Source: an uncultured Draconibacterium sp. (GTDB lineage: Bacteria > Bacteroidota > Bacteroidia > Bacteroidales > Prolixibacteraceae). Taken from it: 64,000 nucleotides of DNA. The stretch spans positions 62,001-126,000 of the forward strand of contig NZ_OY781884.1 in assembly GCF_963677155.1 (NCBI RefSeq), in the 5' to 3' direction. Positions within the stretch are counted from its first letter, which is position 1; each line of letters starts with the position of its first letter. Of this stretch, positions 17,424 to 26,156 are shown piece by piece. The notes below the pieces were generated by a model. That model ran no database searches. It was not told the DNA's origin and worked only from the letters and a program-made list of their open reading frames with translations. The position numbers were made by a program, and so were the translations under genes.

Positions 17424-17745
17424 ATGAAAAAAGTAAACATGAATAGTGATTTTATTCCTCCTTGTGGCATTTTTTGTTGTGGATGCCCAAATTTTACACG
17501 AGAAAAAAAAATGTCAAGGAGCCGAAATAGGCTGCAAAACACGGAAATGTAAAAGCATTTATGTTTGTTGTGTTGAGAAAAAAGGATTAGAATTTTGTCA
17601 TCAGTGTAAGTCTTATCCTTGTAGTCGATATCGTGAATTTGCTGAGAGATGGAAAAAACATGGACAGGACTTATTAGCGAACCAGCAATATATAGCTGAA
17701 TTTGGTAAAAAGGAATTTATTGACAAGATGAAAACCAGCTGCTAA
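17424..17745 (+). pseudogene. DUF3795 cysteine-rich protein, frameshifted at a run of nine A
   Basis: Starting at ATG 17424 the first frame reads MKKVNMNSDFIPPCGIFCCG then CPNFTREKK, the start of a DUF3795 protein with its CxxCxxCP cluster. The rest (CQGAEIGC, CKSIYVCC, FCHQCKSYPCSRYREFAERWKKHGQDL) continues in another frame. The switch lies at the homopolymer 17503-17511 (nine A); eight would keep one frame through to 17745. This could be a disabling insertion, a sequencing error, or slippage-tolerant expression. The protein is about 106 residues with at least ten cysteines, likely metal binding. The stop codon is part of the following attC-like site. Confidence 0.8.
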
Positions 17746-17868
17746 CAAACATATTGCAGGGCGGGTTCGATGGTACGCCAACTGCGGATTCTCGCATCGC
17801 AGTTCCGTGTCCTTCGGACAGGAACGCTCTCCGAAATCCGCCCCGACAACATGTACCAACCGTTATAG
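17740..17868 (+). repeat. attC-like site, family I
   Basis: TGCTAAC (17740) to GTTATAG (17862-17868). The arms ACATATTGCAGGGCGGGTTCG and CGAAATCCGCCCCGACAACATGT pair with bulges. The centre holds an additional hairpin with GTCCTTCGGAC. It is nearly identical to the sites at 24705 and, inverted, 37991. Confidence 0.8.
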
Positions 17869-17920
17869 CCAATGCTTAAAAATCGTATCTTCGAAATAAA
17901 TCATAAAAACCAATCATTTT

Positions 17921-20900
17921 ATGAAAACACTAAAAAAAACCAAAGAAGAAATCAATAATGAATCGGAGAAAAAAACTGGGAGTTTTTCTCAAAGATTTCT
18001 TTCCAAAAAGCTTCATGTATTTATTGTTTCTGCTATCATCATTGCTATTCTATCAATCGGAGGGTATTTTTATTATAACTACTCAACTAAACACATACGA
18101 ACCGAAAAGGAAAACGACCTGCAAGGGATTACAACATTAAAAAACAACCAACTTGTTCAATGGCGTGAGCAACGGATAGCTGATGCGAAAATGATAACGG
18201 ACTCCCGCTTTTTTGCAAATGGCATAGAAGAATGGCTAAATAATAGAAATATAAAACAGCTTAACACCGATATCCTGGAACAATTACAATCGGCAATCAC
18301 AAACTATGGTTACGAAGATATTTTTCTTGTTTCAGTTCAGGGAGAACTTTTTTTGTCATTAGAGCCAAATCTAAAAGAAATTGATGATGTTACTAAAGCA
18401 AAAATCACAAATATCACAAACAAAAATGATTTAACTTTTACTGACCTGTATTTTTGTCCGGGGCATAACACCATCCATTACGACATTATCGCTCCGGTAA
18501 AAAATAACGAAAGTACTGTTATTGCATACCTGGTATTCCGTATTAATCCGTATAAATTTTTATATCCTTTTATCCAAATCTGGCCGCTACCAAGCGAATC
18601 TGCTGAAATGCTTTTGGTTAGAAAAGATGGTGACAGCGTTTTATTTCTGAACGAATTGAGGCATCAAAAAAACACGGAGTTACAGCTACGGATCCCTTTG
18701 ACAAGAAAAGATTTGCCGGCAACACAAGCTATTTTAGGCAGAACAGGTATTTTTGACGGAAATGATTATCGCGGCATTGAGGTCATTGCCTGCTTGGCTC
18801 ATGTTCCCAACACCGATTGGTTTTTGGTTTCAAAAGTGGATAAAAGTGAAATTTTTGCTGAAATTAATTTCCGTGGCATTATTGTTTCAATAATAATAAT
18901 ATTGCTCATACTTTCCTTAACCATTGGAATAACATGGATCTATCATTTCCGTCAAAAAAATATTTTTAAAAATTTATGGCAGACTCAGGAAGAATATCGT
19001 ACTATACTTTACAGCATTGGTGATGCTGTTATCACAACCGATATTAGCGGACGCATAACAAATATGAACAAAGTAGCCGAGAGCCTGACCGGATGGAAGG
19101 AAGCAAAAGCAATTGGGAAAAAATTAGTTAATGTATTCAATATTATTAACGAAGAGACTCGGGCTACCGCCGAAGACCCAGTAAGCAAAGTACTGAAAAA
19201 CGGGCATATTGTTGAGCTTGCTAACCATACTGTATTAATTTCAAAAAATGGCACCGAATATCAGATTGCCGATAGTGCAGCGCCAATAAAAAATGAAAAA
19301 GGAGAAACAAAAGGTGTAGTTCTTGTTTTTTCGAATGTAACAGATAAATATGCAGCGCAAAAACAGTTAAAAGAAAGTGAAGAAAGATTTAACCTTGCTA
19401 TGCAGGCGTCTAACGATGGATTATTTGACTGGAATCTTGAAACTAATGAAATATATTACTCTCCCGGTTGGAAGAGAATGCTTGGATATGAAGATCATGA
19501 GCTTCCAAATGATTTTTCAGTTTGGGAAAACACAACCGATAAAGAAGATGTAAGGAAATCATGGGAACTTCAACAAAAACTCATATCGAAAGAAATCGAT
19601 CGTTTTGTAATGGAGTTTAAGATGAAACATAAAGATGGTCATTTTGTGGATATACTCTCGAGGGCAGAAGCTTTTTTTAACGAAAAAGGAAAAGCGATCA
19701 GAATGATTGGTACACACACTGATATTTCTGATAGAAAACAAGCTGAAGAAAAATATCGCAAGTTGGTAGAAAACATGAATAGCGGTGTTGCAATTTATCA
19801 ACCAATTAATGATGAAAAAGATTTCAAATTGATTGATTTTAATAAAGCTGCAGAAAAAATTACAAATACGAAAAAAAGCAATGTGGTTGGAAGTACCTTA
19901 TTGACTGAATTCCCCAATATGGACAAAAGCCCATTATTTAAAGCGCTCCAAGAAGTTAGTAAATCGGGGAAAAACAAATATCTTCCTCCATTTTATTACA
20001 AGGACGACCAAAGAGAAGGTTGGCGGGAAAATTTTATTTACAAATTGCCTACAAATGAAATTGTAGCAATTTTTAATGATGTAACGGAACGGAAAGATGC
20101 GGAGATAAAATTACAGAATCAAAACACTGAGTTAAACAAAGCCAAAGAAAAAGCCGAAGAAAGCGAAGCCAAATTAGTGGCAGCATTCGAAAGTATGTCA
20201 GAAGCTATATTTATCTCAGATTCCAAAGGAAATTTAATAAATGCCAACGAATCATATATTCATTTAACTGGCTTTGGAACCAAGGATGAATATATTCGAA
20301 ACTTTGAAAATTATACTTTTCTATTCGATGTTTATCTGCCAACAGGAGAAATTGCCCCAATAGAGAAGTGGGCTGTTCCCCGTGCTCTGAATGGCGAAAC
20401 TTGTGAAAATGAAATTTATAAAATTCATAAAAAAGATACTAATGATACCTGGATAGGTAGTTATAATTTTGCCCCTATAAGAAATAGGGATGAGGAAATA
20501 GTAGGTTGTGTTGTAACAATAAGAGATGTAACGGAAAACATTAGAAAAGAAAATGAATTAATTAAGGCCAAAGAAAAAGCCGAAGAAAGCGACAGGTTAA
20601 AATCAGCATTTTTAGCCAATATGAGCCACGAAATACGCACACCAATGAATGGCATTCTTGGCTTTGCCAACCTGCTCAAAGACCCTCGTCTCAATGATGA
20701 AGAAAAGAAAGAATACATAAAAATCATCGATAAAGCCGGCGCCAGAATGCTCAATATTATCAACGACATTGTTAGTATTTCACAAATTGAAGCCGGACAG
20801 ACAAAACTGGACATCAGGGAATCGAATATAAACGAGCAGCTTGAGTACATTTATACTTTTTTTAAACCTGAAGTTGAAGCTAAAGGAATACAGTTATTCT

Positions 20901-21712
20901 TTAAAAATTCACTGCCTTCAAATAAAGCTTTCATAAAAACCGACCGCGAAAAAGTTTTTGCTGTACTGACAAACCTTGTAAAAAATGCCATTAAATATAC
21001 CAATCAGGGTGCTATTGAATTTGGATATGAAAAAAAGGATGATAATCTCGAATTTTTTATAAAAGACAGTGGAGTTGGGATTCCCCAAGACAGGCAAGAA
21101 GCAATATTTGAACGTTTTGTGCAGGCCGATATTGAAGATAAAATGGCGCGCCAGGGAGCGGGATTGGGATTATCCATTTCAAGAGCATACGTTGAAATGC
21201 TTGGCGGCAAATTATGGGTTGAAAGTGAAGTTGGGAAAGGCTCAATATTTTATTTTACGATTCCATATGATGAAACATCTAAAAATGAAAGTGATTCTGA
21301 GGATATTGATAAAAGTGAAATCTCAACAAATAAGGACTTAAAAATATTAATTGCAGAGGATGATGAAACATCCGGTCAGCTTTTATCAATTATTTTAGAT
21401 AAATATGGAAAAGAAATTATTCATGTTCAAAGTGGAACTGAAGTTGTGGATGCGTGCCGTAGCAATTCTGATATTAACTTAATATTAATGGATATTCAAA
21501 TGCCGGATTTGAATGGTTATGAGGCAACTCAACAAATCCGCCAGTTCAATAAAGAAGTTGTAATTATTGCCCAAACAGCTTATGGACTGGCAGGTGACAG
21601 AGAAAAAGCAATGGAAGCCGGGTGTAATGATTACATTTCAAAACCTATTCAAAAAGATAAATTGAAGTCTCTAATTCAAAAGTACATAAAGTATTTACAA
21701 AATAATTATTGA
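17921..21712 (+). CDS. Hybrid sensor histidine kinase with extracytoplasmic sensor, four PAS domains and receiver
   Basis: 1263 residues. TM1 is at about 31-52 and TM2 at about 315-337, enclosing a roughly 260-residue Cache-like sensor. Four PAS/PAC regions follow (about 355-475, 485-605, 613-720 and 755-880) linked by short coiled coils that repeat KAKEKAEES. HisKA has the H-box FLANMSHEIRTPMNG (His at about 902); HATPase has N (LVKNAIKYT), G1 (DSGVGIP) and G2 (GAGLGLSI) boxes. The C-terminal receiver has acidic EDD, phosphoacceptor Asp in LILMDIQMPD (about 1190) and the conserved Lys in SKPIQ. No separate regulator is adjacent, so output likely passes to another protein. It is unusually large for a gene cassette. 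Confidence 0.95.
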   Translation: MKTLKKTKEEINNESEKKTGSFSQRFLSKKLHVFIVSAIIIAILSIGGYFYYNYSTKHIRTEKENDLQGITTLKNNQLVQWREQRIADAKMITDSRFFANGIEEWLNNRNIKQLNTDILEQLQSAITNYGYEDIFLVSVQGELFLSLEPNLKEIDDVTKAKITNITNKNDLTFTDLYFCPGHNTIHYDIIAPVKNNESTVIAYLVFRINPYKFLYPFIQIWPLPSESAEMLLVRKDGDSVLFLNELRHQKNTELQLRIPLTRKDLPATQAILGRTGIFDGNDYRGIEVIACLAHVPNTDWFLVSKVDKSEIFAEINFRGIIVSIIIILLILSLTIGITWIYHFRQKNIFKNLWQTQEEYRTILYSIGDAVITTDISGRITNMNKVAESLTGWKEAKAIGKKLVNVFNIINEETRATAEDPVSKVLKNGHIVELANHTVLISKNGTEYQIADSAAPIKNEKGETKGVVLVFSNVTDKYAAQKQLKESEERFNLAMQASNDGLFDWNLETNEIYYSPGWKRMLGYEDHELPNDFSVWENTTDKEDVRKSWELQQKLISKEIDRFVMEFKMKHKDGHFVDILSRAEAFFNEKGKAIRMIGTHTDISDRKQAEEKYRKLVENMNSGVAIYQPINDEKDFKLIDFNKAAEKITNTKKSNVVGSTLLTEFPNMDKSPLFKALQEVSKSGKNKYLPPFYYKDDQREGWRENFIYKLPTNEIVAIFNDVTERKDAEIKLQNQNTELNKAKEKAEESEAKLVAAFESMSEAIFISDSKGNLINANESYIHLTGFGTKDEYIRNFENYTFLFDVYLPTGEIAPIEKWAVPRALNGETCENEIYKIHKKDTNDTWIGSYNFAPIRNRDEEIVGCVVTIRDVTENIRKENELIKAKEKAEESDRLKSAFLANMSHEIRTPMNGILGFANLLKDPRLNDEEKKEYIKIIDKAGARMLNIINDIVSISQIEAGQTKLDIRESNINEQLEYIYTFFKPEVEAKGIQLFFKNSLPSNKAFIKTDREKVFAVLTNLVKNAIKYTNQGAIEFGYEKKDDNLEFFIKDSGVGIPQDRQEAIFERFVQADIEDKMARQGAGLGLSISRAYVEMLGGKLWVESEVGKGSIFYFTIPYDETSKNESDSEDIDKSEISTNKDLKILIAEDDETSGQLLSIILDKYGKEIIHVQSGTEVVDACRSNSDINLILMDIQMPDLNGYEATQQIRQFNKEVVIIAQTAYGLAGDREKAMEAGCNDYISKPIQKDKLKSLIQKYIKYLQNNY

Positions 21713-21738
21713 TATTTAAATGGAAGAAAATAAAGCAC

Positions 21739-21930
21739 ATGCTATAATAAAAGCTATATGTAATGCGGGGTTCTCAGGTAACTCAACAGCAATTCTTTGT
21801 TGCGACACCACCAATTCGTCTTTAACGATTTGGCTATAAAAATAAAATTATAAATAAACGAATTGGCTCGGTGGCAGCTTGACTGTGAAACATTTCAATG
21901 TCCCGCACTCCACATAGCCAAACGTAAGCT
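21739..21930 (+). repeat. attC-like site, family III (long)
   Basis: About 190 bp. The arms GCTATATGTAATGCGGG and CCCGCACTCCACATAGC pair; CCAATTCG and CGAATTGG form an extended inner stem. The right core is GTAAGCT (21924-21930); the left core is degenerate (GCTATAA). A close relative lies at 29946-30136. Confidence 0.65.
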
Positions 21931-21961
21931 GGGCATCGTACGAAAAAATGAGATTTAGCAA

Positions 21962-22369
21962 ATGGAAATTAAAATTTTAGATACCAGAGACATTAAACTT
22001 GAACAAGTAATAGAATTGTATAAAGCCAATAAATGGAGTGCTGCTGATAAACCGAATGAGTTATTTAAAGCATTGATTAATTCACATTCTTTGATTACAG
22101 CATGGGATAAGAATAAATTAATAGGACTTGGAAATTCAATATCAGATGGATTTCTTGTTGTTTACTATCCTCACTTGCTAGTTCATCCTGAATATCAAGG
22201 AAAAGGAGTAGGTAAAATGATTGTGGATAGGATGTTCGAAAAATATAAGGATTTTCATATGCAAATGTTGACTGCTGATGGCAAAGCTATTGACTTTTAT
22301 AAAAAAGTTGGATTTGTCAGAGCAGGTGAAACAGAATCTATGTGGATTTATAAAGGAAACGAACATTAA
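21962..22369 (+). CDS. GNAT-family N-acetyltransferase
   Basis: 135 residues. GNAT motif A is HPEYQGKGVGKMIVDRMFEKY (acetyl-CoA pyrophosphate loop QGKGVG), preceded by the beta-strand DGFLVVYYPHLLVHP and followed by the motif-B region DFYKKVGFVRAG. Such enzymes acetylate amines, including antibiotics; no substrate is evident. GNATs are common integron cassettes. The next gene starts 14 bp after the stop. Confidence 0.9.
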   Translation: MEIKILDTRDIKLEQVIELYKANKWSAADKPNELFKALINSHSLITAWDKNKLIGLGNSISDGFLVVYYPHLLVHPEYQGKGVGKMIVDRMFEKYKDFHMQMLTADGKAIDFYKKVGFVRAGETESMWIYKGNEH

Positions 22370-22382
22370 AAGATACGATAAT

Positions 22383-22682
22383 ATGATAGCAAGAATTTGG
22401 CATGGTCGGACAAAAAGAGAGGATTATGAGGAATATACAGATTTAATGAAATCAAAAGCAATTCCTGATTATAAAGGAACAAAAGGTTTCGTTGATTTAA
22501 CTTTTTTAAGACGAGTTGAGAATAATATTGCTCATTTTACACTAATTACATTTTGGAAAAATTTTGAAGTGATAAGAAATTTTGCAGGAGAAGATTTTGA
22601 AAAGGCAAGATATTATCCGGAAGATGATAATTTTCTTCTTGAGTTTGAAGAGAATGTAATTCATTATGAAGTTTTTGCTTAA
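22383..22682 (+). CDS. ABM-domain (antibiotic biosynthesis monooxygenase-like) protein
   Basis: 99 residues from ATG 22383. It is a ferredoxin-like dimeric alpha+beta barrel: IARIWHGRTKREDYEEYTDLM, GFVDLTFLRRVENNIAHFTLITFWKN, and the C-terminal strand NVIHYEVFA. The family includes quinol monooxygenases and haem-degrading enzymes, but many members are uncharacterised. It is paired with the GNAT gene. No palindrome follows directly; an HsdS remnant does. Confidence 0.8.
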   Translation: MIARIWHGRTKREDYEEYTDLMKSKAIPDYKGTKGFVDLTFLRRVENNIAHFTLITFWKNFEVIRNFAGEDFEKARYYPEDDNFLLEFEENVIHYEVFA

Positions 22683-22686
22683 TTAA

Positions 22687-23151
22687 AGCCTAAAAAGAAG
22701 CAAGCTTCAAGTTAATGATATTCTATTTTCAATTGCAGGTACTAAAATGGGTATTGCTGATTCAAGTTTGATACCTGCAAATACAAACCAAGCACTTGCC
22801 ATAATTCGTTCTAAGGGTGATTTTGAACCATCATTTTTGAAACATTATTTAATGTCAGCCAATGTTCAAGATAACATGGAAAGAATTAAAGTTGGTGTTG
22901 CCCAATCAAATCTTTCATTAAAACAAGTATCAGAAATAAAAGTTCCTAAAGTAACTATAGCTAAACAACGCCAAATTGTTTCCCGCATCGAGAAAGAACA
23001 AGAATTGGTAAATGCGAACAAACAATTGATTGAAATATTTGAGAAAAAAATAAAAGACAGAATTGCTAAAGTTTGGGATGAGGAAAAAGCAGAGAAGGAA
23101 CAGGAATTTGAAATGGCAGCAGAACCAGAAACGGAATACAAAACAAACTGA
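22687..23151 (+). pseudogene. 5'-truncated HsdS fragment (second TRD and distal helix)
   Basis: An open frame from 22687, just after a stop, encodes the C-terminal part of a specificity subunit: LKRSKLQVNDILFSIAGTKMG, TNQALAIIRSKGDF, then the conserved helix region AQSNLSLKQVSEIKVPKVTIAKQRQIVSRIEKEQELV. The first ATG in frame is at 22747, inside the TRD. There is no N-terminal TRD or methylase nearby. It could be a transferred HsdS piece, a donor for specificity switching, or debris. It is not a copy of the HsdS at 5131 judging by its different tail (EEKAEKEQEFEMAAEPETEY). Confidence 0.75.
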
Positions 23152-23158
23152 TTATGAT

Positions 23159-23337
23159 AGCCAACGCTTCACAGTCATACACATTGCCAAGTCGCGCGAA
23201 ATACCAACCGCACAAACCAAAACTTGTCAATAAGTATGCCTGTCCCAGCCCACGAGCAGACAGATAATGTGTAGCAAATTGAACGAAAAATGACTGAAAT
23301 AAATGTATCACACCAGGCGGTAACAATAATGTTGAAC
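23159..23337 (+). repeat. Degenerate attC-like region after the HsdS fragment
   Basis: AGCCAAC (23159-23165) and GTTGAAC (23331-23337) match the inverse core and core consensus. The inner arms CATACACATTGCC and AGATAATGTGTAG pair partly. The right part is longer than in other sites, so the assignment is weak. Confidence 0.4.
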
Positions 23338-23383
23338 CAAAAACTTTCTTAAGTTTGAAAAGTGAAAATTTGCAAAAGAAAAC

Positions 23384-24655
23384 ATGAAATCAACTATTAA
23401 ATACTTTTCTAGGATATTCTTTGGAGAATCAAATGAAAATAGTTTGGAAAGAAGAGTATTTATAACTGCATCTTTAATTACTTTCTTGGGAGCTTTTTTA
23501 GGTATAATTTGGAATTTATTTTTAGGCTTGCCAAGAATGCTAACTTTAATCGTAGGGGGGTTTATGTTGGTATATTTTTTGCTTTATTTCAACGCCCGGT
23601 TTAAAAATAAATACAGCCCCTTGGCATATTTTATTATATCCTTACTGTTTTTGAACTTGTTGTATATATTCAACGGTGGTCTAAATGGTTCAATACCTTC
23701 GCTCTTTATTGTTTTTATTTTAGTATTCATTACAATCTCCAATAAAAAAAATCAATTATTCATTTTAATTATTACAACAGCAAATCTTTTGGGTTTATTT
23801 GTTGTAGAACGCTTCTTTCTTAAAGATTTGATTAGTCCTTACATCAATAATGACACAAGGGAAATGGATTTAGCTTTTGGATACATAGCAGCATTAATTT
23901 TATGTTTTATCATTATAAATTATTTTAAAAAATCAATTATTTCTAAAAAAAATCAATTACAGAGTCTAAATAAATCTAAGGATTTGTTATTTAACATTAT
24001 TGCACATGACTTGAGAGCACCATTTAATAGTATTTTAGGATTCGCTGGTCTAATGTCAGATAAATCAGAAAATCTCAGAAAAGACGAACTTCAAGAATAT
24101 GCTGAGCTTATAAATATACAATCACAAAAAACCTTTGAACTTCTAGAGTCGCTTTTAGAATGGGGAAGAATCCAAACGAATAAAATTAAACTAAATCCTC
24201 AATCAATTAATTTATATCAAGTTGTCAATGAAATAATTGATTATTTTAATGAAAATCATACTATAAATGAACATGAAATAAAAGTAGAAGTACCAAGCGA
24301 CATTTTTGTTATTGCAGATATGGTTATACTAAAAACAATTTTTAGAAATCTTATATCAAATGCTTTAAAATTTACACCTGCCAAAGAAGAAATTAAAATA
24401 TCTGTAGAAAAATTCAACACAAAACATATTGCAATTATTATTAAGGATAAGGGTATAGGAATGAATAAAGAAATGATGGAGAATCTGTTTAATTTTGAAA
24501 TTAATACAAATAGAAATGGTGTAAATGGAGAATCAAGTGTTGGACTTGGATTAGTTATTACAAAAGAACTTATTGAGAAACAGGGTGGTAAGCTGATTAT
24601 CGAAAGCGAAGAAAATATAGGTAGCACTTTTAAATTTACTGTTCAAAAATCATAA
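23384..24655 (+). CDS. Multi-TM sensor histidine kinase
   Basis: 423 residues. Six or so hydrophobic segments fill residues 27-185 with no large sensor loop, a membrane-embedded sensor type. HisKA carries FNIIAHDLRAPFNSILGFA (His at about 208) and HATPase has N (LISNALKFT), G1 (DKGIGMN) and G2 (SVGLGLVI) motifs. No response regulator is adjacent; the orphan state fits a cassette. An attC-like site follows 50 bp after the stop. Confidence 0.92.
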   Translation: MKSTIKYFSRIFFGESNENSLERRVFITASLITFLGAFLGIIWNLFLGLPRMLTLIVGGFMLVYFLLYFNARFKNKYSPLAYFIISLLFLNLLYIFNGGLNGSIPSLFIVFILVFITISNKKNQLFILIITTANLLGLFVVERFFLKDLISPYINNDTREMDLAFGYIAALILCFIIINYFKKSIISKKNQLQSLNKSKDLLFNIIAHDLRAPFNSILGFAGLMSDKSENLRKDELQEYAELINIQSQKTFELLESLLEWGRIQTNKIKLNPQSINLYQVVNEIIDYFNENHTINEHEIKVEVPSDIFVIADMVILKTIFRNLISNALKFTPAKEEIKISVEKFNTKHIAIIIKDKGIGMNKEMMENLFNFEINTNRNGVNGESSVGLGLVITKELIEKQGGKLIIESEENIGSTFKFTVQKS

Positions 24656-24704
24656 TATCGTAAATAACCAAATTGTTATAACATTAAAATTTATAAAACA
24701 CTAT

Positions 24705-24835
24705 TGGTAACACGGTACATATTGCAGGGCGGGTTTGGTGGTACGCCAACTGCGGATTCTCGTTTCCCAGTTCCGTGTCCTTCGGACAAGAACGCTCTCC
24801 GAAATCCGCTCCGCAACATGTACCAACCGTTATAG
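24705..24835 (+). repeat. attC-like site, family I
   Basis: TGGTAAC (24705) to GTTATAG (24829-24835). The arms and the central GTCCTTCGGAC hairpin are almost the same as in the site at 17740. An IS3 copy begins 8 bp beyond its end. Confidence 0.8.
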
Positions 24836-24881
24836 GGCATTATGTGACGTCCTAAAATATGTCTACACTAAATAAGTAGAT

Positions 24882-25253
24882 ATGTATAAAAACGATGGAG
24901 TAACACGACGTTACAGCGAGAGTTTCAAACTCAAAATTTTAGCCGAACTTAGTACGGGTAAATACTCAAAACGACAATTATCCCGGATTTATGGGATACA
25001 GTCAAGTACAATCAATGAGTGGGTGCGAAAGTACGACCGCAAAGATTTAATGAATACGCGTATTATGGTACAAACAAAAGATGAGATCAGCCGCTTAAAA
25101 GAGCTTCAAAAAGAAATTGAGCAGTTGAAAAAACTCCTGATTAAAAAGGATTTAGACAAGCTTGTACAAGATTCTTATTTGGAAGTGGCTGCCGAAAACT
25201 TAGGCTACAAAAGTGTTGAGGAACTAAAAAAAAACTTAAACATCAAGCCCTGA
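24882..25253 (+). CDS. IS3-family transposase OrfA (HTH)
   Basis: 123 residues. N-terminal helix-turn-helix (ESFKLKILAELSTGKYSKRQLSRIYGIQSSTINEWVRKY) followed by a leucine-zipper-like coil (ISRLKELQKEIEQLKKLLIKKDL), as in OrfA proteins that bind the IS ends. A run of nine A near the 3' end (25225-25233) is a candidate slippery site for the OrfAB fusion made by IS3 elements. The stop overlaps the ATG of OrfB. Confidence 0.92.
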   Translation: MYKNDGVTRRYSESFKLKILAELSTGKYSKRQLSRIYGIQSSTINEWVRKYDRKDLMNTRIMVQTKDEISRLKELQKEIEQLKKLLIKKDLDKLVQDSYLEVAAENLGYKSVEELKKNLNIKP

Positions 25254-26110
25254 TGAAAGCTACCTCAACAACAAAACAAACGGGTATAGCAAGCATGTCG
25301 GAGGTATGTGCCCTATTCCACCTAAAACGCGATGCATTCTATAAATACATTAAGCGTTGGGAACGCTACAAATCAGTTGAATCGCAAGTAATACTGCTTG
25401 TAAAGGAAGAACGGAAAGAGCAACCCAGAGTGGGCGTACGTAAGCTATACGAAACACTACAACCCTCTTTTGAGGCCAAACAGATTAAACTTGGAAGGGA
25501 CTCTCTGTTTAATATACTCAGAGCGAATAATATGTTGGTGAAACGGAAAAGGGCGTATGCTAAAACAACCAATTCATATCACCATTTCCATAAATACAAC
25601 AATCTTATCAAGGAGTTGGAGATCACAAAACCAAACCAGGTATGGGTTTCTGATATTACATACATCAGAACCGTAAAAGGCTTTTGTTATTTAGCGCTGA
25701 TAACCGATTTGTATTCTCGGAAAATAATCGGACACGACATCAGCGATAGCCTGGAGCTGTCGGGATGCCTACGGGCCCTCAAAAAGGCCCTGTGGCATAC
25801 AAGACCAGCGGTCGGACTTATACATCACTCCGACAGAGGCGTGCAATATTGCAGCCATATGTATGTAAATGAGTTAAAAAGAAAAGGAATAAACATAAGT
25901 ATGACAGAAGAAAATCATTGTTATGAAAACGCAGTTGCTGAAAGAGTTAACGGCATTTTGAAAGACGAGTTTTACCTAGACCAATGCTTCTTTTCAACTG
26001 CTCATGCAAAACGTGCTACAAAAAATGCGATTAAACTATATAATAATAAAAGGCTTCATTTATCTTTAGGGTATAAAACACCAAACGCGGTGTTTAAAAA
26101 TGTAGCGTAA
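25253..26110 (+). CDS. IS3-family transposase OrfB (DDE integrase)
   Basis: 285 residues. HTH_21 region (VGVRKLYETLQPSFEAKQIKLGRDSLFNILR) and an rve integrase core with the three catalytic acids: Asp in VWVSDITYI, Asp in IHHSDRGVQY and Glu in ENAVAERVNGILKDE. The catalytic residues are all present, so it is probably active, alone or as OrfAB. Confidence 0.94.
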   Translation: MKATSTTKQTGIASMSEVCALFHLKRDAFYKYIKRWERYKSVESQVILLVKEERKEQPRVGVRKLYETLQPSFEAKQIKLGRDSLFNILRANNMLVKRKRAYAKTTNSYHHFHKYNNLIKELEITKPNQVWVSDITYIRTVKGFCYLALITDLYSRKIIGHDISDSLELSGCLRALKKALWHTRPAVGLIHHSDRGVQYCSHMYVNELKRKGINISMTEENHCYENAVAERVNGILKDEFYLDQCFFSTAHAKRATKNAIKLYNNKRLHLSLGYKTPNAVFKNVA

Positions 26111-26156
26111 AAACAATGTTTAACCTGTAGCCGTATTCTAGGACTAGACATTATAA

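Larger units (their letters stand above)
24843..26150 (+). mobile_element. Complete IS3-family insertion sequence, copy 1
   Basis: The 1308-bp element has imperfect 25-bp terminal inverted repeats (TGTGACGTCCTAAAATATG at the left; TGTCTAGTCCTAGAATACG when the right end is reversed). It is flanked by the direct repeat TTA (24840-24842 and 26151-26153). It encodes OrfA and OrfB in the IS3 arrangement. A truncated second copy lies at 32800. Confidence 0.9.
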
